In this document: positions 1 through 12,500 of the stretch, piece after piece
Numbering within the stretch: position 1 is the first letter of the stretch
Layout of the letters: every line of letters begins with the position of its first letter
From: Cytidiella melzeri
Taxonomy: Eukaryota > Basidiomycota > Agaricomycetes > Polyporales > Irpicaceae
Length of the DNA stretch: 64,000 bases
Direction of reading: 5' to 3'
Assembly (NCBI GenBank): GCA_022592445.1
Contig: JABYQR010000010.1
Location: 124,001 to 188,000 of the forward strand
The notes under the pieces: generated by a model
The model's input: the letters and a program-made list of their open reading frames with translations, nothing else
What the model was told of the DNA's origin: nothing
Database searches by the model: none
Translations under genes and position numbers: made by a program

Positions 1-1516
1 TGTATAGGGTAATCAAGTGTTTAGAATACGATTATGAAGTCCGATTTAATAATTACTTGATAGATCTCTCACTGTAGCCAGATCTGTAGTGGCCACAGGG
101 GTGTCTGGCCCTCTGTATATGCATGCACTATTCCTAACGTCTAGTGGCTTTGTTTAATTAATTTTGGATACATATGCGAAGAATTGGTGAAGAAACCATG
201 TTATTTGAGACAAAGGAGAAGGTGCTATGCATTGAACATGGTGGAGAGTAGAGATGGGTGGCCACACATGGGATCATCTTGTACAATAAATCGCACACTT
301 AATTGAAAGTGTTTTCCCATGTATATAGACGTAAAATGATGTGCCCGATTGGCGCAATAGCGGTTGGGCCAATTGTAGTATACCTGTTCCCCTCCTGCCT
401 CCCAAAAGGTACAAAGCGCCCTCCCACTGTGTAACCATTGAGCGCGGGCTTGGCGCACCTATCCAGTCGTGTAGAGCACCCTAAAAAGCAATAGTACAAG
501 GTAATACATCCCCCCCGCCGCTAATTCCGACGCTTCTAAGATGCTACAAAGGTGAGAAAAGGCGAATTTGACATGCTCCCAAGCACATATCTGCCTGTGG
601 AGGTCCCTACAGGCTGGGGGACTGTAGAATTCATTCATAATAATGTTTAACATACATGATTCAGTATGTACAATATTTTATTTGAAGGGGATTGAAGCCC
701 TACAGCCCCAGATACATGAAAAAGCAGTCAGGAAGACCAGGATGTGCAAGAACCCGGCACAAAGCTTCTTGAACCCAGCTTTGCTCTCGGGTCATTTCCA
801 TGTATCTGGGGCTGTAGGGCTTCAATCCCCTTCAAATAAAATATTGTACATACTGAATCATGTATGTTAAACATTATTATGAATGAATTCTACAGTCCCC
901 CAGCCTGTAGGGACCTCCACAGGCAGATATGTGCTTGGGAGCATGTCAAATTCGCCTTTTCTCACCTTTGTAGCATCTTAGAAGCGTCGGAATTAGCGGC
1001 GGGGGGGATGTATTACCTTGTACTATTGCTTTTTAGGGTGCTCTACACGACTGGATAGGTGCGCCAAGCCCGCGCTCAATGGTTACACAGTGGGAGGGCG
1101 CTTTGTACCTTTTGGGAGGCAGGAGGGGAACAGGTATACTACAATTGGCCCAACCGCTATTGCGCCAATCGGGCACATCATTTTACGTCTATATACATGG
1201 GAAAACACTTTCAATTAAGTGTGCGATTTATTGTACAAGATGATCCCATGTGTGGCCACCCATCTCTACTCTCCACCATGTTCAATGCATAGCACCTTCT
1301 CCTTTGTCTCAAATAACATGGTTTCTTCACCAATTCTTCGCATATGTATCCAAAATTAATTAAACAAAGCCACTAGACGTTAGGAATAGTGCATGCATAT
1401 ACAGAGGGCCAGACACCCCTGTGGCCACTACAGATCTGGCTACAGTGAGAGATCTATCAAGTAATTATTAAATCGGACTTCATAATCGTATTCTAAACAC
1501 TTGATTACCCTATACA
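1..1516. repeat. Long perfect inverted repeat (718-base arms, 80-base spacer)
   Basis: Positions 1-718 are the reverse complement of 799-1516. Paired positions always sum to 1517, so there is no indel between the arms, and every stretch I compared matched. The spacer is 719-798. The open frames in the two arms are mirror copies with identical translations, so none should be taken as a gene. The pairing reaches base 1 of the window and stops at 1516, so the true left end may lie outside. No transposase, LTR motif or target duplication is visible. It could be a foldback or MITE-like element, a hairpin-RNA locus, or a contig-end assembly artefact. Confidence 0.93.
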
Positions 1517-2412
1517 GCCAAAAAGAACTAAGTGAATCAAAGGGGAAGCCATGGACCTATACTATACAGCGCTCATCGTTGTAGACAGCGAGCGCGGGAG
1601 CGGGGACATTGCCGGAGATAATCCGCGCGTGATTGATGGGAGATGATGGTGAGCGCGAGGGCGGGAGCACGATGGCTCGGCAGGGACTGATGATCTAAGA
1701 TATATGAGTTAATTCTTGAACGGTTTATAGACGGGTGAGGAAAACTCGCAGATCTGACTCAGATATGGCTCGGCGCAGGGTCGTTTGATGCCCTCTGATG
1801 GGGCTTTCATAGCGGGACGGATAGGTGTGCAAGCGGTGAAACAGATCGCAGGAAGGCGCCACAAGCCTTGCGCAAGCCTGCCCTGAAGATAGCATTATAT
1901 GGGCTTTGTTTCGAAAGGTTGGATTTCTTTCATCTTACATCACGGTCCATTTCTTACCCAGGCAGTCAGCTAGATGTAACACGCTGTTCCGCTAAATGGC
2001 AGGACCAATACTGCTCTCCGACAGGAGATGAGGGTTATAATGCTCCACTTTCTGTGTCTCTGGACACCGCTTGGAACTAGAGCTTCGCTCCTTCTAACAG
2101 TCCTCACCATCTAGTCAATATCTACCTTTCTTGTGCCCAGATATACTCTTTTTTTACTTGTGCCGTGCCGTAGACCTGAGGAGGTGTTTCGCATCGTCCG
2201 ATGTCCATGCTATGTGGCTTTTTTTTGCGTCGAATGTTCACTTCGTCAAGCTTGGATCTCAAAATACGGCGGGCCGACATGAACCGTCTGCAACTTGAAC
2301 TCTGTTCCGAACTCCGACCTCTCAGTGCTGCAGCGTTGGCCACTTCCACCTCAGAGACTCAGCGCACCCACAGTGTAGGTACAGACGTCATCTGCACGCT
2401 CTTTCATGAAGT
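1517..2412. other. Intergenic, no gene recognised
   Basis: This 896-base stretch lies between the palindrome and the fluoride exporter gene. Only short frames without family motifs occur. Its right end should contain the promoter of the exporter gene. A pyrimidine-rich stretch lies around 2125-2230. Confidence 0.5.
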
Positions 2413-3644
2413 ATGTCCGCAGCGGACGAAACAAGTGAAAAGCCCGCAACTCCAGCTAGTTCCGCGAATGGTGGAACTTTGGCCGAAACTGAAGCCGGGC
2501 AGCGTGCTCGTGTCAGCGACGAGCTTGTGCGAACTGGTTCTATGGAGGATGCAAGGTCCTTAGCATCTATCGACAGGCCCCCAAGCAAAGAAGAAATTCC
2601 CGCTGCCAAAGTTTATCATCCGCTTTCACCTCATGTTCTAGCACTCCTTATACCCGCCTCAATGTTCGGAGCTCTTGCGCGAGTCGGCTTGCTTGCTTTG
2701 ACAACATACGATGGGAGAGCAATTTTTCCTCTCGCGTGGGTTCAGGCTGCAGGATGTCTTGTTATGGGCTTTGGGCTTGGAATGAGAGAGCCGATTGGAC
2801 AGTTGTAAGTGTCTCTCTCTGGTGGTCCTTTGCCTTGCTGAACGTTTGGCCAGTTATGGACCATCATACACAGCTTTGACGACTGGATTTTGTGGTTCCT
2901 TGACCACGTTTTCAAGCTGGCAGCTTGATGTCTTCAGTTCATGGCTGAATACAACACACGCCCATAGGGATTGGTTTCGTGATGTGAGTCATGCTGATTT
3001 ATGAATCGCTCAAGGATTGATTTCTGGTACAGGTAGTAGACGGTCTAGGAAAGTCTGTCTTTACCCTAGCTGTATCACTGGCCTCCGTGAGGCTTGGAGT
3101 GCACCTGGCCACGGTTTTCTGTCCGTTCGTCCCCAGCTTGCCGCCCCCTTCTGGCATAGCACGCAACACCCTCACCGCACTGTCCGTCTTGGTTTACGCA
3201 GGCGCTTTTCCCGCATACTTTCGATTGTCACCCAGCTTTCGACATCAAGCCACGGCTGCAGTACTATTTGCATTCCCTGGAACACTCTCGCGATACCTCC
3301 TTTCCATTAATCTTAATCCGAGACTTTCGTTATTCCCTCTAGGGACTTACGCTGCAAACACCTTTGGTACAGCTCTCATTGGAACCTTTCATGTCCTGCA
3401 GAGTACCCACACACCGCCATCTCCTTATGCTTGTGCGGTATTGCAGGGTCTGATAGACGGTTATTGTGGCTGTCTGACGACTGTCAGCACCTTCGCCACT
3501 GAAGTCGCATCTCTTAGCCCTGGCAAGGCTTGGTTTTATGTGGTCCTCAGCTGGGTGACATGCCAATTGCTGCTGCTTGTAATCCTCGGCCCGTCATACT
3601 GGGCGGGTGATGTAATCGAAAACCCCACGTGCGTTTTTGCATGA
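2413..3644 (+). CDS. FEX1: FEX-type fluoride exporter (two CrcB/Fluc domains)
   Basis: Exons are 2413-2804, 2854-2983 and 3033-3644, giving 377 residues. The start is the first ATG opening this frame. The protein carries two fused CrcB/Fluc repeats, as in eukaryotic FEX proteins that export fluoride across the plasma membrane. The first repeat has GFCGSLTTFSSW and the second has GLIDGYCGCLTTVSTF, both versions of the family G-x-x-G-x-TTF-S-x-F/W motif. A YAANTFG segment in the second repeat supplies the conserved membrane Asn. The soluble N-terminal tail of about 70 residues is polar. In FEX proteins the second repeat usually carries the functional pore residues, and the intact second motif here agrees. 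Introns are 49 bases each and both junctions restore the domain reading. It stands alone, with no obvious functional partner nearby. Confidence 0.93.
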
Positions 3645-3801
3645 ACGGTCGCACCATATATCGCGAGGTATGTCTTCTTGACGATCCTCTACCAACAAAT
3701 ATCTAGTTCTTGATGAGCGTGATTTAGGTGCACGCAGTCGGGTTTTACGAGGCAGGAAGGACGGACTAGTTACCCATGTATCGCTAGCATATAGAGATTG
3801 A

Positions 3802-3856
3802 CCAACACCTGATCAAAGCTGATTGAGCCCAGGGTGTACTTGATCAGCAGTGTTGG
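3802..3856. repeat. Imperfect inverted repeat upstream of CKB1
   Basis: CCAACAC and TGATCAA at 3802-3816 are mirrored by TTGATCA and GTGTTGG at 3840-3856, with a one-base and a three-base bulge. It lies in the 330-base gap between the fluoride exporter and the kinase subunit gene, about 120 bases before the CKB1 start. It could be a protein-binding palindrome or a hairpin. Function is unknown. Confidence 0.6.
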
Positions 3857-3974
3857 CGAATAGTAATTTTGAATGCGATCAGTAAGACAAGTTCAACTGG
3901 CGGCCACGTGTCTGAGAGTTGAAGTGGCGTCAATATCAGCGCTGCTTTGTCTTGCGCGACATCCCAAGCGATAC

Positions 3975-5629
3975 ATGTCGCGAAGGCAGGCGCAACATTA
4001 CACTGAAGCACAACCACCAATAGGCGAGTTTGAAGAAGACCAAGTTGTCAGCGGCACGACTGAAGGTGACGACATCATGGACGATGCACAGGGTGAGGAA
4101 GAGGAGGGATACAGTGAGTTACCACACGAACCCATTGGCAACCAGTTGCGCATTGCTGCGAATCCAATGCGACACATCTCCTGTCCTGTCGATCTTCACG
4201 ATGGGAATGCAACTGAACAATAATCTCTTTGCAGGCTCCTCAACGCCGACATCTACATTAACGTGGATCAGCTGGTTCTGTTCTCTCCCAGGACATGAAT
4301 ACTATTGTGAAGTAACGGAAGATTTTATCGAGGACGATTTCAATCTCACCGGTCTGAACTCGATGGTGCCATTCTGGAAAGAGGCAATGGAGATGGTGCT
4401 TGACGTCGAACCAGGTACGAGCGTCGTACGTGCGATCACGTCCTGAGTTCACTGGTGAAAGATAGATGAGGAAACAAACAAAATCCCGGACGTATCCATC
4501 GTAGAGGCTTCTGCTGAGCTGCTATATGGGCTGGTACATCAACGATACATCCTAACGCGTATGGGCCTGCAAGCCATGGTGAGTCATTGGATGTTCTCAA
4601 ACTCTCACCATTGAGATCATGTTCATGGTCTATCGTCGTGCAGGTCGAGAAGTATGAGCAAGGCATCTTTGGAGCATGTCCGAGAGTGTTCTGCAATGGT
4701 ACTCACGTTGTGCCATGTGGACGGACTGATATCCCAGGACATGACACTGTCAAGTTGTACTGCCCCAACTGCAGCGATATTTACACACCTCCAAGCAGTC
4801 GTTTCCAAGGCGTCGACGGTAAAACACCACTACTATTCTCATTATACGTGGCATTCAATGTATCGTCGGATATACAGGTGCATTCTTCGGAACAACGTTC
4901 CCACATCTCTTCTTCCAGAGCTACCGAGAGTTAGCGCCCGCGCCGTTTTGGAAGCCCACCTCAGGCCACTCGTCGTCGCCAACCTCGTCGCGAAGTGTCT
5001 CGCCCGATGCAGTTGCGCCGGACGAGAGCGCGCCTGCTGGGCAGTCTAAGCATGTCAACCCCCCGCCGTTTGTTAACCCTAACCCTCATGGTGGACAGAA
5101 GCGACCCGCAGGGCGGGTCTATCAGCCGAAGATTTACGGGTTTAGAGTTAGTGAGCAGGCCAAGAACGGCCCGAGAATGCTATGGATGAGGCTGCGACCA
5201 CAGGACCCAGAAGAGCTTGACATGGTGGATTGGAGGGGAAGGTTTTACGACGATGAGGATGATGAGTATGACCATGAAGATGGCGCTGCGGAAGAGGATC
5301 GACCGATGGAGGACTTTGATCCTGTGAGTTGTGCTCTGGTATGTGGTGTTGGGTGTTCCTAGTGGCTAACAGAATCGCAACAGGATGGCCACGATGAGGA
5401 CGACGATGAAGAGGAAGAGGAGGAGGAAGAGGAAGCGCGGCCACCGTACCCTCCACAAGGACGAACTCGAGCTGACTTTGGTCCACCATCGCAGTCTCCT
5501 CCTTCCAGCGCACCTCCGCGCACCCCGCGAGACAGTCCTATCGTGTCTGCGTCTCTCACTGGCAAGGCCGCGACAGGACGTGCGGAGGTAAAGGCAGTGA
5601 AGCAGTGGGGCAGAGTTCTAACCGCCTAA
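3975..5629 (+). CDS. CKB1: Casein kinase 2 regulatory (beta) subunit
   Basis: Exons are 3975-4113, 4235-4414, 4466-4578, 4644-4818, 4878-5323 and 5384-5629, giving 432 residues. The frame closes exactly at each junction. The core shows the family signature: WISWFCSLPGHEYYCEV near the start, LYGLVHQRYILT, then the zinc-binding cysteines in CPRVFC and CPNC with DIPGHDTVKLYCP between, and the dimerisation segment AFFGTTFPHLF. The regulatory subunit dimerises and assembles the CK2 holoenzyme, a constitutive Ser/Thr kinase of nucleus and cytosol. The C-terminal part, from about residue 230, is a long disordered extension rich in Pro, Ser and acidic runs, including a nine-Glu tract, which makes the protein much longer than animal CK2 beta. 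The start at 3975 gives the acidic N-terminus typical of fungal CKB. An upstream in-frame ATG at 3873 is less likely. Confidence 0.93.
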
Positions 5630-6040
5630 ATTGAATCGATAGAGGCTCATGTCGTGTGTGACTCTTTCTGTAATTCTTGTTTCTACATCCTCTATTACCC
5701 TCGGACGCAACAGTCGGTGAATCGTGATTGCTCCACATTACAGCATGCTCAGTGCTAATACAACTACTTTCTGAGAAGGAACCCAGTCTCACAGTTTTGT
5801 GGTACCGCGGCTATTATCAATTACAGGGTTTCAAGCGAGGTGAGCGCTGAGCGTTGAGCAGATATATCTCAGGCGCGCGAGAGGCACCCCATCGACGGGC
5901 GTGCGAATATGGCCGAGTTCTTATGTAAAACTGTACAGATGCAAGCCACTCGTCTAGGTCACGTGCATATCTCAATCTGAAGCTCCCTCGCGGCCGCGTA
6001 GGACAGTCCACAGTAAGCCTCCCTTCAAGACTTAAGCAAA
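5630..6040. other. Intergenic: CKB1 3' flank and RPL36 promoter
   Basis: These 411 bases hold no supported gene. The right part is the presumed promoter of the ribosomal protein gene, with a pyrimidine-rich stretch just before its ATG, as is common for fungal ribosomal protein genes. Confidence 0.5.
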
Positions 6041-6548
6041 ATGGCTCGCAGCAGTGCGTTAAAGCTTGTTACTACGGCGGTATGATCAACCTGTACTCAA
6101 CGACTCTCATATACCACAAATAGACCTCCGCGTTGGCCTCAACAAGGGCCACCCCACCACTGCCATTGAGAAGACGACAAAGCCCAGCCATCGCAAGGGC
6201 ATCTCATCCACGCGAACGAAGTTTGTTCGTTCTATCGTCCGGGAGGTTGTTGGATTTTCACCGTATGAGAGGCGAGTTATGGAGTTGTTGAGGAACTCCA
6301 AAGTGCGTTTACAGAGATCATTCTACTGCCACATTCTTACCCTTGTGCTAATGACTTTCTCTTGCGAATCATTTAGGACAAGAAGGCAAGGAAGTTGACC
6401 AAGAAGAGGGTATGTATTTTTTTTTGCTTGCTACATGTACTGCATCCTTATAACCCTCGTTTGACAGCTCGGGACGCTTCTGCGCTCGAAGCGCAAGTTA
6501 GAGGAGCTGGGCAATGTTATCCAGGAGAGCAGGAGGGCAGGTCACTAA
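6041..6548 (+). CDS. RPL36: Large ribosomal subunit protein eL36
   Basis: Exons are 6041-6053, 6124-6302, 6377-6409 and 6468-6548, giving 101 residues, the usual size. The first exon holds only four codons plus one base, a common layout for ribosomal protein genes. The protein has LRVGLNKGH near the N-terminus, [35 protein letters not shown] and a basic C-terminus ending SRRAGH, which are diagnostic of eL36. It is a structural component of the 60S subunit. The introns are 57-74 bases and show no snoRNA-like boxes that I could recognise. Confidence 0.96.
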
Positions 6549-7231
6549 AAGCCGTGCGCATCACTCCCCCTCGACTTCATGGCTCTATGGACTGTACCTA
6601 TATGTTGCGTACGTTTCTTTCATGATGCCGCTATGCTACGCAATCCGAAAAGTCTATCGGCCCGCACTCTCAGGATTGTCTTGCGTTTGTGAGAAGGTCG
6701 TGTGCCCATCGGACTTTCGAGCGACCTGGTCACTTGAGTTCACGGTGAACTAGAACGTATGAGACGGATTTCGGAAAGTCAAGTTGACTTCCTATTCCGG
6801 TTTTCACTAACGAAATCGGGACCTCTCTTGTAAACTCGTTTCATCGAATCGATGATGGATAGAAAACCTGATGAGTGACCCGGACTCCCGTTCGAGTCCG
6901 AGAAGACAATATCGCCTTGGGACCATGGCAGACGGACGGCTTGCGCGACACCACAACTACGTCGATGTGTACGCAAGGCTGCGGCGTAAGCAGTGGAATT
7001 TACTGCTGCTTACCGTCAGAGGGCGGCGCTATGTAGCAAGGGGCCGACGGGTTGAGGCTGACATTGGCGGCTGACTCACTGTCGGAGCAAATACGGCTTA
7101 CATAATTTAGCTTTGCGTGCCGTGCATCGCCGGCGGCTGCGTGAGAGTAATATCGGAGGGCTTGCGCACAGTACTACTAAGCCGTGTCTCTTTCTTGTCC
7201 TCGACTTCACGACCCCCGCCGTGTCTTACAT
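6549..7231. other. Intergenic, no gene recognised
   Basis: These 683 bases between RPL36 and the VTT-domain gene contain only short unsupported frames. A perfect short hairpin, GGACTC/GAGTCC, sits around 6882-6899, but it is not part of a tRNA cloverleaf. Confidence 0.5.
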
Positions 7232-8742
7232 ATGTCCAGCCTTACTCCTCCTCCTCCAAACAGGCACCGTGCTTCATCTACATCTTTCCGTCCTCCTCTC
7301 ACCCTCCAGAGCTGCGGTCGTCGAAGGTCCAACTCAGAGCTTCCCGTTCCAGCTCTCTCACCTATTCCCCCCACACCTGCACCAGACGTTCAGGCAGTCA
7401 TGGAGAAAGACCTGGCTCTGAATATTCCGACAAAGGCGCACTCATATCTCGCAAAAGCAACTTTTGCCGAGTTCTACTCGCGGTTCATGCACTTGCTCCG
7501 CATTGCTCACAAAGAGTCTGCTTTTCCATCCGAGCCGTCCTCTCCTCGCAATAGTCGATCCAGTTTCAGTGAAGACGACTCTATTTTGCCCATCTCCTCA
7601 CCGGTCGTTTCGACCTTTGGGGACGTCGTCTCAGAGAAGCCGCCAGCAAGATCAACTTCGTGGTGGCAAGGCTCCCCATCAGTAAGTTCGAATGGCAGTA
7701 TTCTAAGCGGCTTTTCTGACGAGAAAATTGGTCTTTAGGTGCACACGCCTATCTTTTTTGTGATTGCTCTCCTCCCGTTGTCAACGGCACTGTTGCTGTT
7801 TTGCATGTCCACACTTCCTATAACCAACACATGGCCCCGAAATTTGACGGACCTTGCTCAGTTGGGGCGGGAACTACATGGATATTCGACAAGTGGTTGG
7901 GCACCCATGGCGCATGTCATTGGCGTAATATCCGTCGTTGGCGTATGGAATCATGCCTGGTCAATTCCTGGAAGTGTGCTTTGGGTAAGTGACTTTTTTC
8001 GGTTTCAGCCTGATCAATCTGACTAAATTGGTTCGGTCAGAACGTCCTCGCTGGCGCGCTGTTTTCACCATGGCTCGCTACGCTGCTACTCACCCTGCTC
8101 ACAACAGTGGGCTCGATATGTGCGAGCTTACTCTCAGCCCCTTTGGCGCCGTTCTTAGTCAGGATGTTCCCCCGTGCGCTGGACATGACTCGTAATGCGA
8201 TCGAAGGCGCTACGAGTAGCGAGAAGCCGAAATCTGCTGCATGGGTGCGGCTTTCCATCCTCCGCCTCATTGGGATTGTGCCATGGTCTGGTATCAATGT
8301 CGCCTGCGGTGTATGCGGAGTCGCGATGAAGGATTGCTTTTGGGGAGCGTTTATTGGCTCCTTGCCGTGGACTGCTGTGACATGCCAGATTGGTGACATA
8401 CTTCAGACCGTTGCATCGACGCCTTCGCCAAATCAGAGGACTGTGCAGGACCTGTTGACATCCCCTGAGATCCTTATCAAGTTGGTCTTCCTCACAGTGC
8501 TGTCTCTTGCTCCCATCCTTGGCCGAGATTACCTGTCATCCTTGGTGTCGTCTTCAACCAGTCCATCCGTCAAGGCGGAAATGGTCGCCCTCGATACGAA
8601 GGACGAGCGTGTTTCTGGATGGGCGTGGGTCAAGGATTGGCGGGACAAAATCCACGCACCTTCGCGATCACGCGTTCGTGAAGCTATCAAGAAAGAACTG
8701 GACGCACTCAGAGACGAGAAGAACGCCAACCTTCCCCTTTGA
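7232..8742 (+). CDS. VTT-domain membrane protein (TVP38/TMEM64, DedA-like)
   Basis: Exons are 7232-7681, 7739-7984 and 8041-8742, giving 465 residues. The first 150 residues are Pro/Ser-rich and cytosolic-looking. A hydrophobic segment (FFVIALLPLSTALLLF) follows, then a VTT/SNARE-associated Golgi domain with NVLAGALFSPWLATLLLTL, a paired re-entrant-type segment RLIGIVPWSGINVACG and FIGSLPWTAVTCQIGD. Family members act in Golgi, ER and vacuolar membranes in vesicle traffic or lipid scrambling, and the exact role here is inferred only from family. An upstream in-frame ATG at 7184 would add 16 residues; I chose 7232 because the sequence after it looks more like a normal N-terminus. The C-terminus is charged. 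Confidence 0.85.
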
Positions 8743-9589
8743 TTTTCGCGCTCTATAAACAGTTGAATCACTCTCATTCACGCTGGTCGGAGCTTGTTGC
8801 ATACAATTATCTCTTCATGATACCCCCTTCCCCCACGCCGTTGCACGACATCTGGTACGACCTCACGACACCTCGAACCATCATTTCCACCGCATTCTAT
8901 CATCTGCTGGGCATCCCGCATTCTAGACGTTTCAGTTGGAATATGGCTATTATCTGCTATGCCATTCATCGGTCAATCTTCATGGTCGCTTGCTTACCCA
9001 TCCGAAAACTACATCCACACCCCCGTATTACGACACGACTATATTCTACCGTATCATCCCTTGCAGTGATACATCCATTGATGTACATGCAATATATCCA
9101 TAATCCATTTCGTTCGCGTGCAATGTGCTTTCGTCCAGGACTATGCTCGAGACCTGGTTTTCTATAGCATACATCCAGCAATTCAAGGCTATCTCAGTTC
9201 TGTGCTTTGCTACTTGTTACACCTAGTTTATTGACTGTACATGTGCTTTGGTTTTGGCTGTCTTGTCGAATAGAAATGAATAACGGTCTGAATTCTGTCA
9301 TTGTTGACTGATTGCGCGCCGACTTCGTAATCATGGCAAGTCCATAAACGTTGTTTAACGCCCATTGACAACGAGGGTGCACTGCCAGTGCCGCTGCCGC
9401 CGTGTTACACAACAACCATCTTCTACATTTCACTGTCGCCATTGGCGGCCATAGCGACGTCTACATGATACCATATCAACCTCAGCGTACCCTCATCTCA
9501 TCTTTGTGCTAGTGCTATCCAAGAGCTGCGCTGTTCTTGCTCTGACGACGGAAGCTGCAATCATAACACCAATACACTGTACGATAACA
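8743..9589. other. Intergenic, no gene recognised
   Basis: These 847 bases hold short frames on both strands, none with recognisable motifs. The right end should be the promoter of the very large FMP27-type gene. Confidence 0.5.
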
Positions 9590-12500
9590 ATGACATCCAC
9601 ACTCTCCTTCACAGTTATTGCGCTCTTTTGCAGCACCCTCGTTATAAGCAAACCTCAAGACTCTGCGTCGGCTACCGTCGTCCTGTGGCTCCTCCGCGTC
9701 GTCACCTTCTCCCTGCTATTCCGATCATTCTTGGGTCCAGCCATCCTCAGGCTCGTATCCAGCAGGCTTCGCGTACAAAGTGTGAGCCTTCGCTCTATCC
9801 GTGGTATCTACTTCCGTGCGGGGAAAGGCATACTGCATATTGATCGCTTAGGACTGTCCTACCATCGTCCACACCAACATAGCGCAAGCCGTTTCTCTAT
9901 CAGGGTGGAAGGCTTCCGTCTTGAATTGGTCAAAGCTGAACGCACGACTAAGCGCAAGTTCAGATCTTCGGCGGAAGATGAACAGAGTCGAAAGAAGAGG
10001 GCGGCGAGGGCGGCAAAGAGGACGTGGGTCATTGCGAGAGTTGTGGCGGCGTCGGTGTACAGTGCGTTTGAGCCCCACGCCCGCCCAGTCTTGCGTAAAG
10101 CCGTTATAGCTGTCTTCCGGATTATTATAAGGGCGCTGCCTGCGCTCACTCAGGTGCTCGATCTCGACTTGGACTCTGCGGTCGTCTCCTCGCCCAGCAT
10201 TGTACCTGGAGCAGAGATTGTGCTGAGCAGAACCAGGATTCATGCTGGGGTCGCGTTTACTCAGCTGGACAATTCGGCGGATGGGGTGTTGGACGGTGTT
10301 TCGACTCTCGTGAAGCATAGGAGGTTCGCGAGTGTAGCCGATTTGAATACCAGAGTCAAGAACAGTTTCAAGAGGACATTGGGGCGAGCGTGGGGCTCAA
10401 CGCATGTTGCGGCTTCTGTGACATTGGAGATTGACGAAGTTGGATGTCTGGCTACGAGATTGCTCTTGGAACAAGTGGAAGGCTATCACAGCAGTACGTG
10501 CTGCTTGGTATCTAGCTCTTTAATGCACTAACCTGCTCACAGAGGACTTGTTACCGAAGCAGAGCTTTCTCAGCATCCCACGCATCAAGTTTTCGACATC
10601 TGTGAGGTTGGACCCTCGTCAGACAATCGAACGGCACGGTTTGGAGGTGTCACTGAGTGCTGGGGAGGCAGCCGTTGATGCGGATGTTCTTCACCATGTA
10701 CTCAATATCGTAAAACAGCTCGCTGCGACGACTGCGGAAGAGCCTCCTACTAGTCCTCCTTTGACATTGGATGTGACACCCATGAGCCCTCCGGGCTCGA
10801 GCCTTAGCCCATCCCTCTCCCCTCGATCTTCTAGAATAGGATGGGCTTCGCCTATTTCGCCTACGTCCCCTATAATGGAGGCACTATCTGTAAGTGCGTA
10901 TACTCCTTGCCGTTGGATACTACTCATGGACCTTACGTAGGCTCGCTTCAAATGGGCTCAGAAACACAAAGCAGCTAAGAGGCTACGTACCACAAAGATA
11001 GAGGTATGTCATGGCTTTTTGTACGCAAACAAATTGCTGACTGCTTGATTATCTTGCATAAAGACTGGCCTGGCCATAGTGAAAGCGATTCATATTGACC
11101 TGTCGAGCCTTACATTGATGCATGGCGGGCTTCTGAAGGAGGAGCCGCTGGCTGGAACGTTCCGAGCGTGCTTGAGGAAGGTGTCGCTATCAGCAACATT
11201 GAGCCATCCTGAACGAGTCTCTCTACATCGTGAGAGGCTTGGACGTACGAGTGCTCCTGGCGATCCCCTGACGGCGGATGTCTACGCTGTTGATCTATCC
11301 GTCAAACAGTTTACTTTGGATAGAATCCCGCGGGCAGCTCGCGAAGGACACATGCGAGTAGCTCAGCTAGGTCCTGTCGGTGTCGGTGTGCTGGCTTCGC
11401 AGTGGCCAACGCCCTGGCTGCAGGGACCGGCGTTCCTCTCTGGTGACCCCAATGCGCAGTTCGTTGCTGTCCAAATATCGCTCGGAGAGCTGGAAATCAC
11501 GGAGCGCCTGGAGGTGCTATCGGAGTTGCTGAAGAAGCCCAAATCACCCGTTGTAGATCACCCCACCTTCATCCCTTCCATCCTATCCCCTGTCCCGCGA
11601 GTATCGTTTGGCCTACATCTTGGCCATGTATGCCTACGTCTAGTATCCTCTGGTACCCATGAATGTGATTCCTTTGCCCTCGAAACGCGGACGAATGGAC
11701 TGGTGATCTCAGCGGAGAGTCAGTTTCGAGTCACACATGACCAGAAGGCACCCAAAATCCCCGCGGAGCATGACAGACCTCGATTGCAGATGGTAATTCG
11801 CCTTAGTGCGGAGCTAGAGCGCACTTTCGTGAACGTCGTTACTTCGGAGGTGTGTGCTGTTGACCGGGAGATTAACATTGTGGGCGGTGCGGGGTACCCT
11901 GGGGAGCACATACTATCCTTGGATGCTATCCGCCTAACTGGGAACGGTCATGCTGTGGGTGAGATGGCAGACGAAACTGGCGGTGGGGTGACGATTGACG
12001 TCCCGTCTGTTTTCATGGATATGCATTGCTCAACGGACGCGCTCTCCATCGAGTTGTGGCAGCCTGATGCCGTCGCATCGTTGCGACATGTTCTAGCTGC
12101 TCTTCAAAAGGAACCAAGCACGGTGCCGACGGAACCTGTGGTCTCGCATCATATCTTGAACAGCCTTCCCGGAAACATTGCTGTATCCTTCGCATTGTCC
12201 CGCTTCATGGTCTTCATCACAAGCCCGGATTTGGCTCCTGGAGAAGAGCTTAACATCTCCCGAGGTATCGCTTTCCACATGGGAATGTCACTTTCCTACT
12301 GCTACTTACGAGATCGACTTCACGTCGGTTTTGGAGAGTTACTGGCACGTACCCAAAGACGGCTGCAGCTGTCACTTCCAAGCGAGCTGCTGGCCACTGC
12401 TGCCGGCGGGACTGGCGCGTCGGCGATGTCAAAGTCGGAGAGGGCCCTTATTCAAGTCGTCATCTGGGACGCTGCCGTCCGAGACGCGCTCTCAACGCGA

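Noticed and set aside
225..1292. Mirror-image open frames of 64-77 codons in both palindrome arms.
   Set aside because: They are identical only because the arms are reverse complements. No family motif or splice pattern supports coding.
6880..6905. GTTCGAGTCC resembles a tRNA B box.
   Set aside because: No D arm, anticodon arm or acceptor stem can be placed around it. It is part of a simple GGACTC/GAGTCC hairpin.
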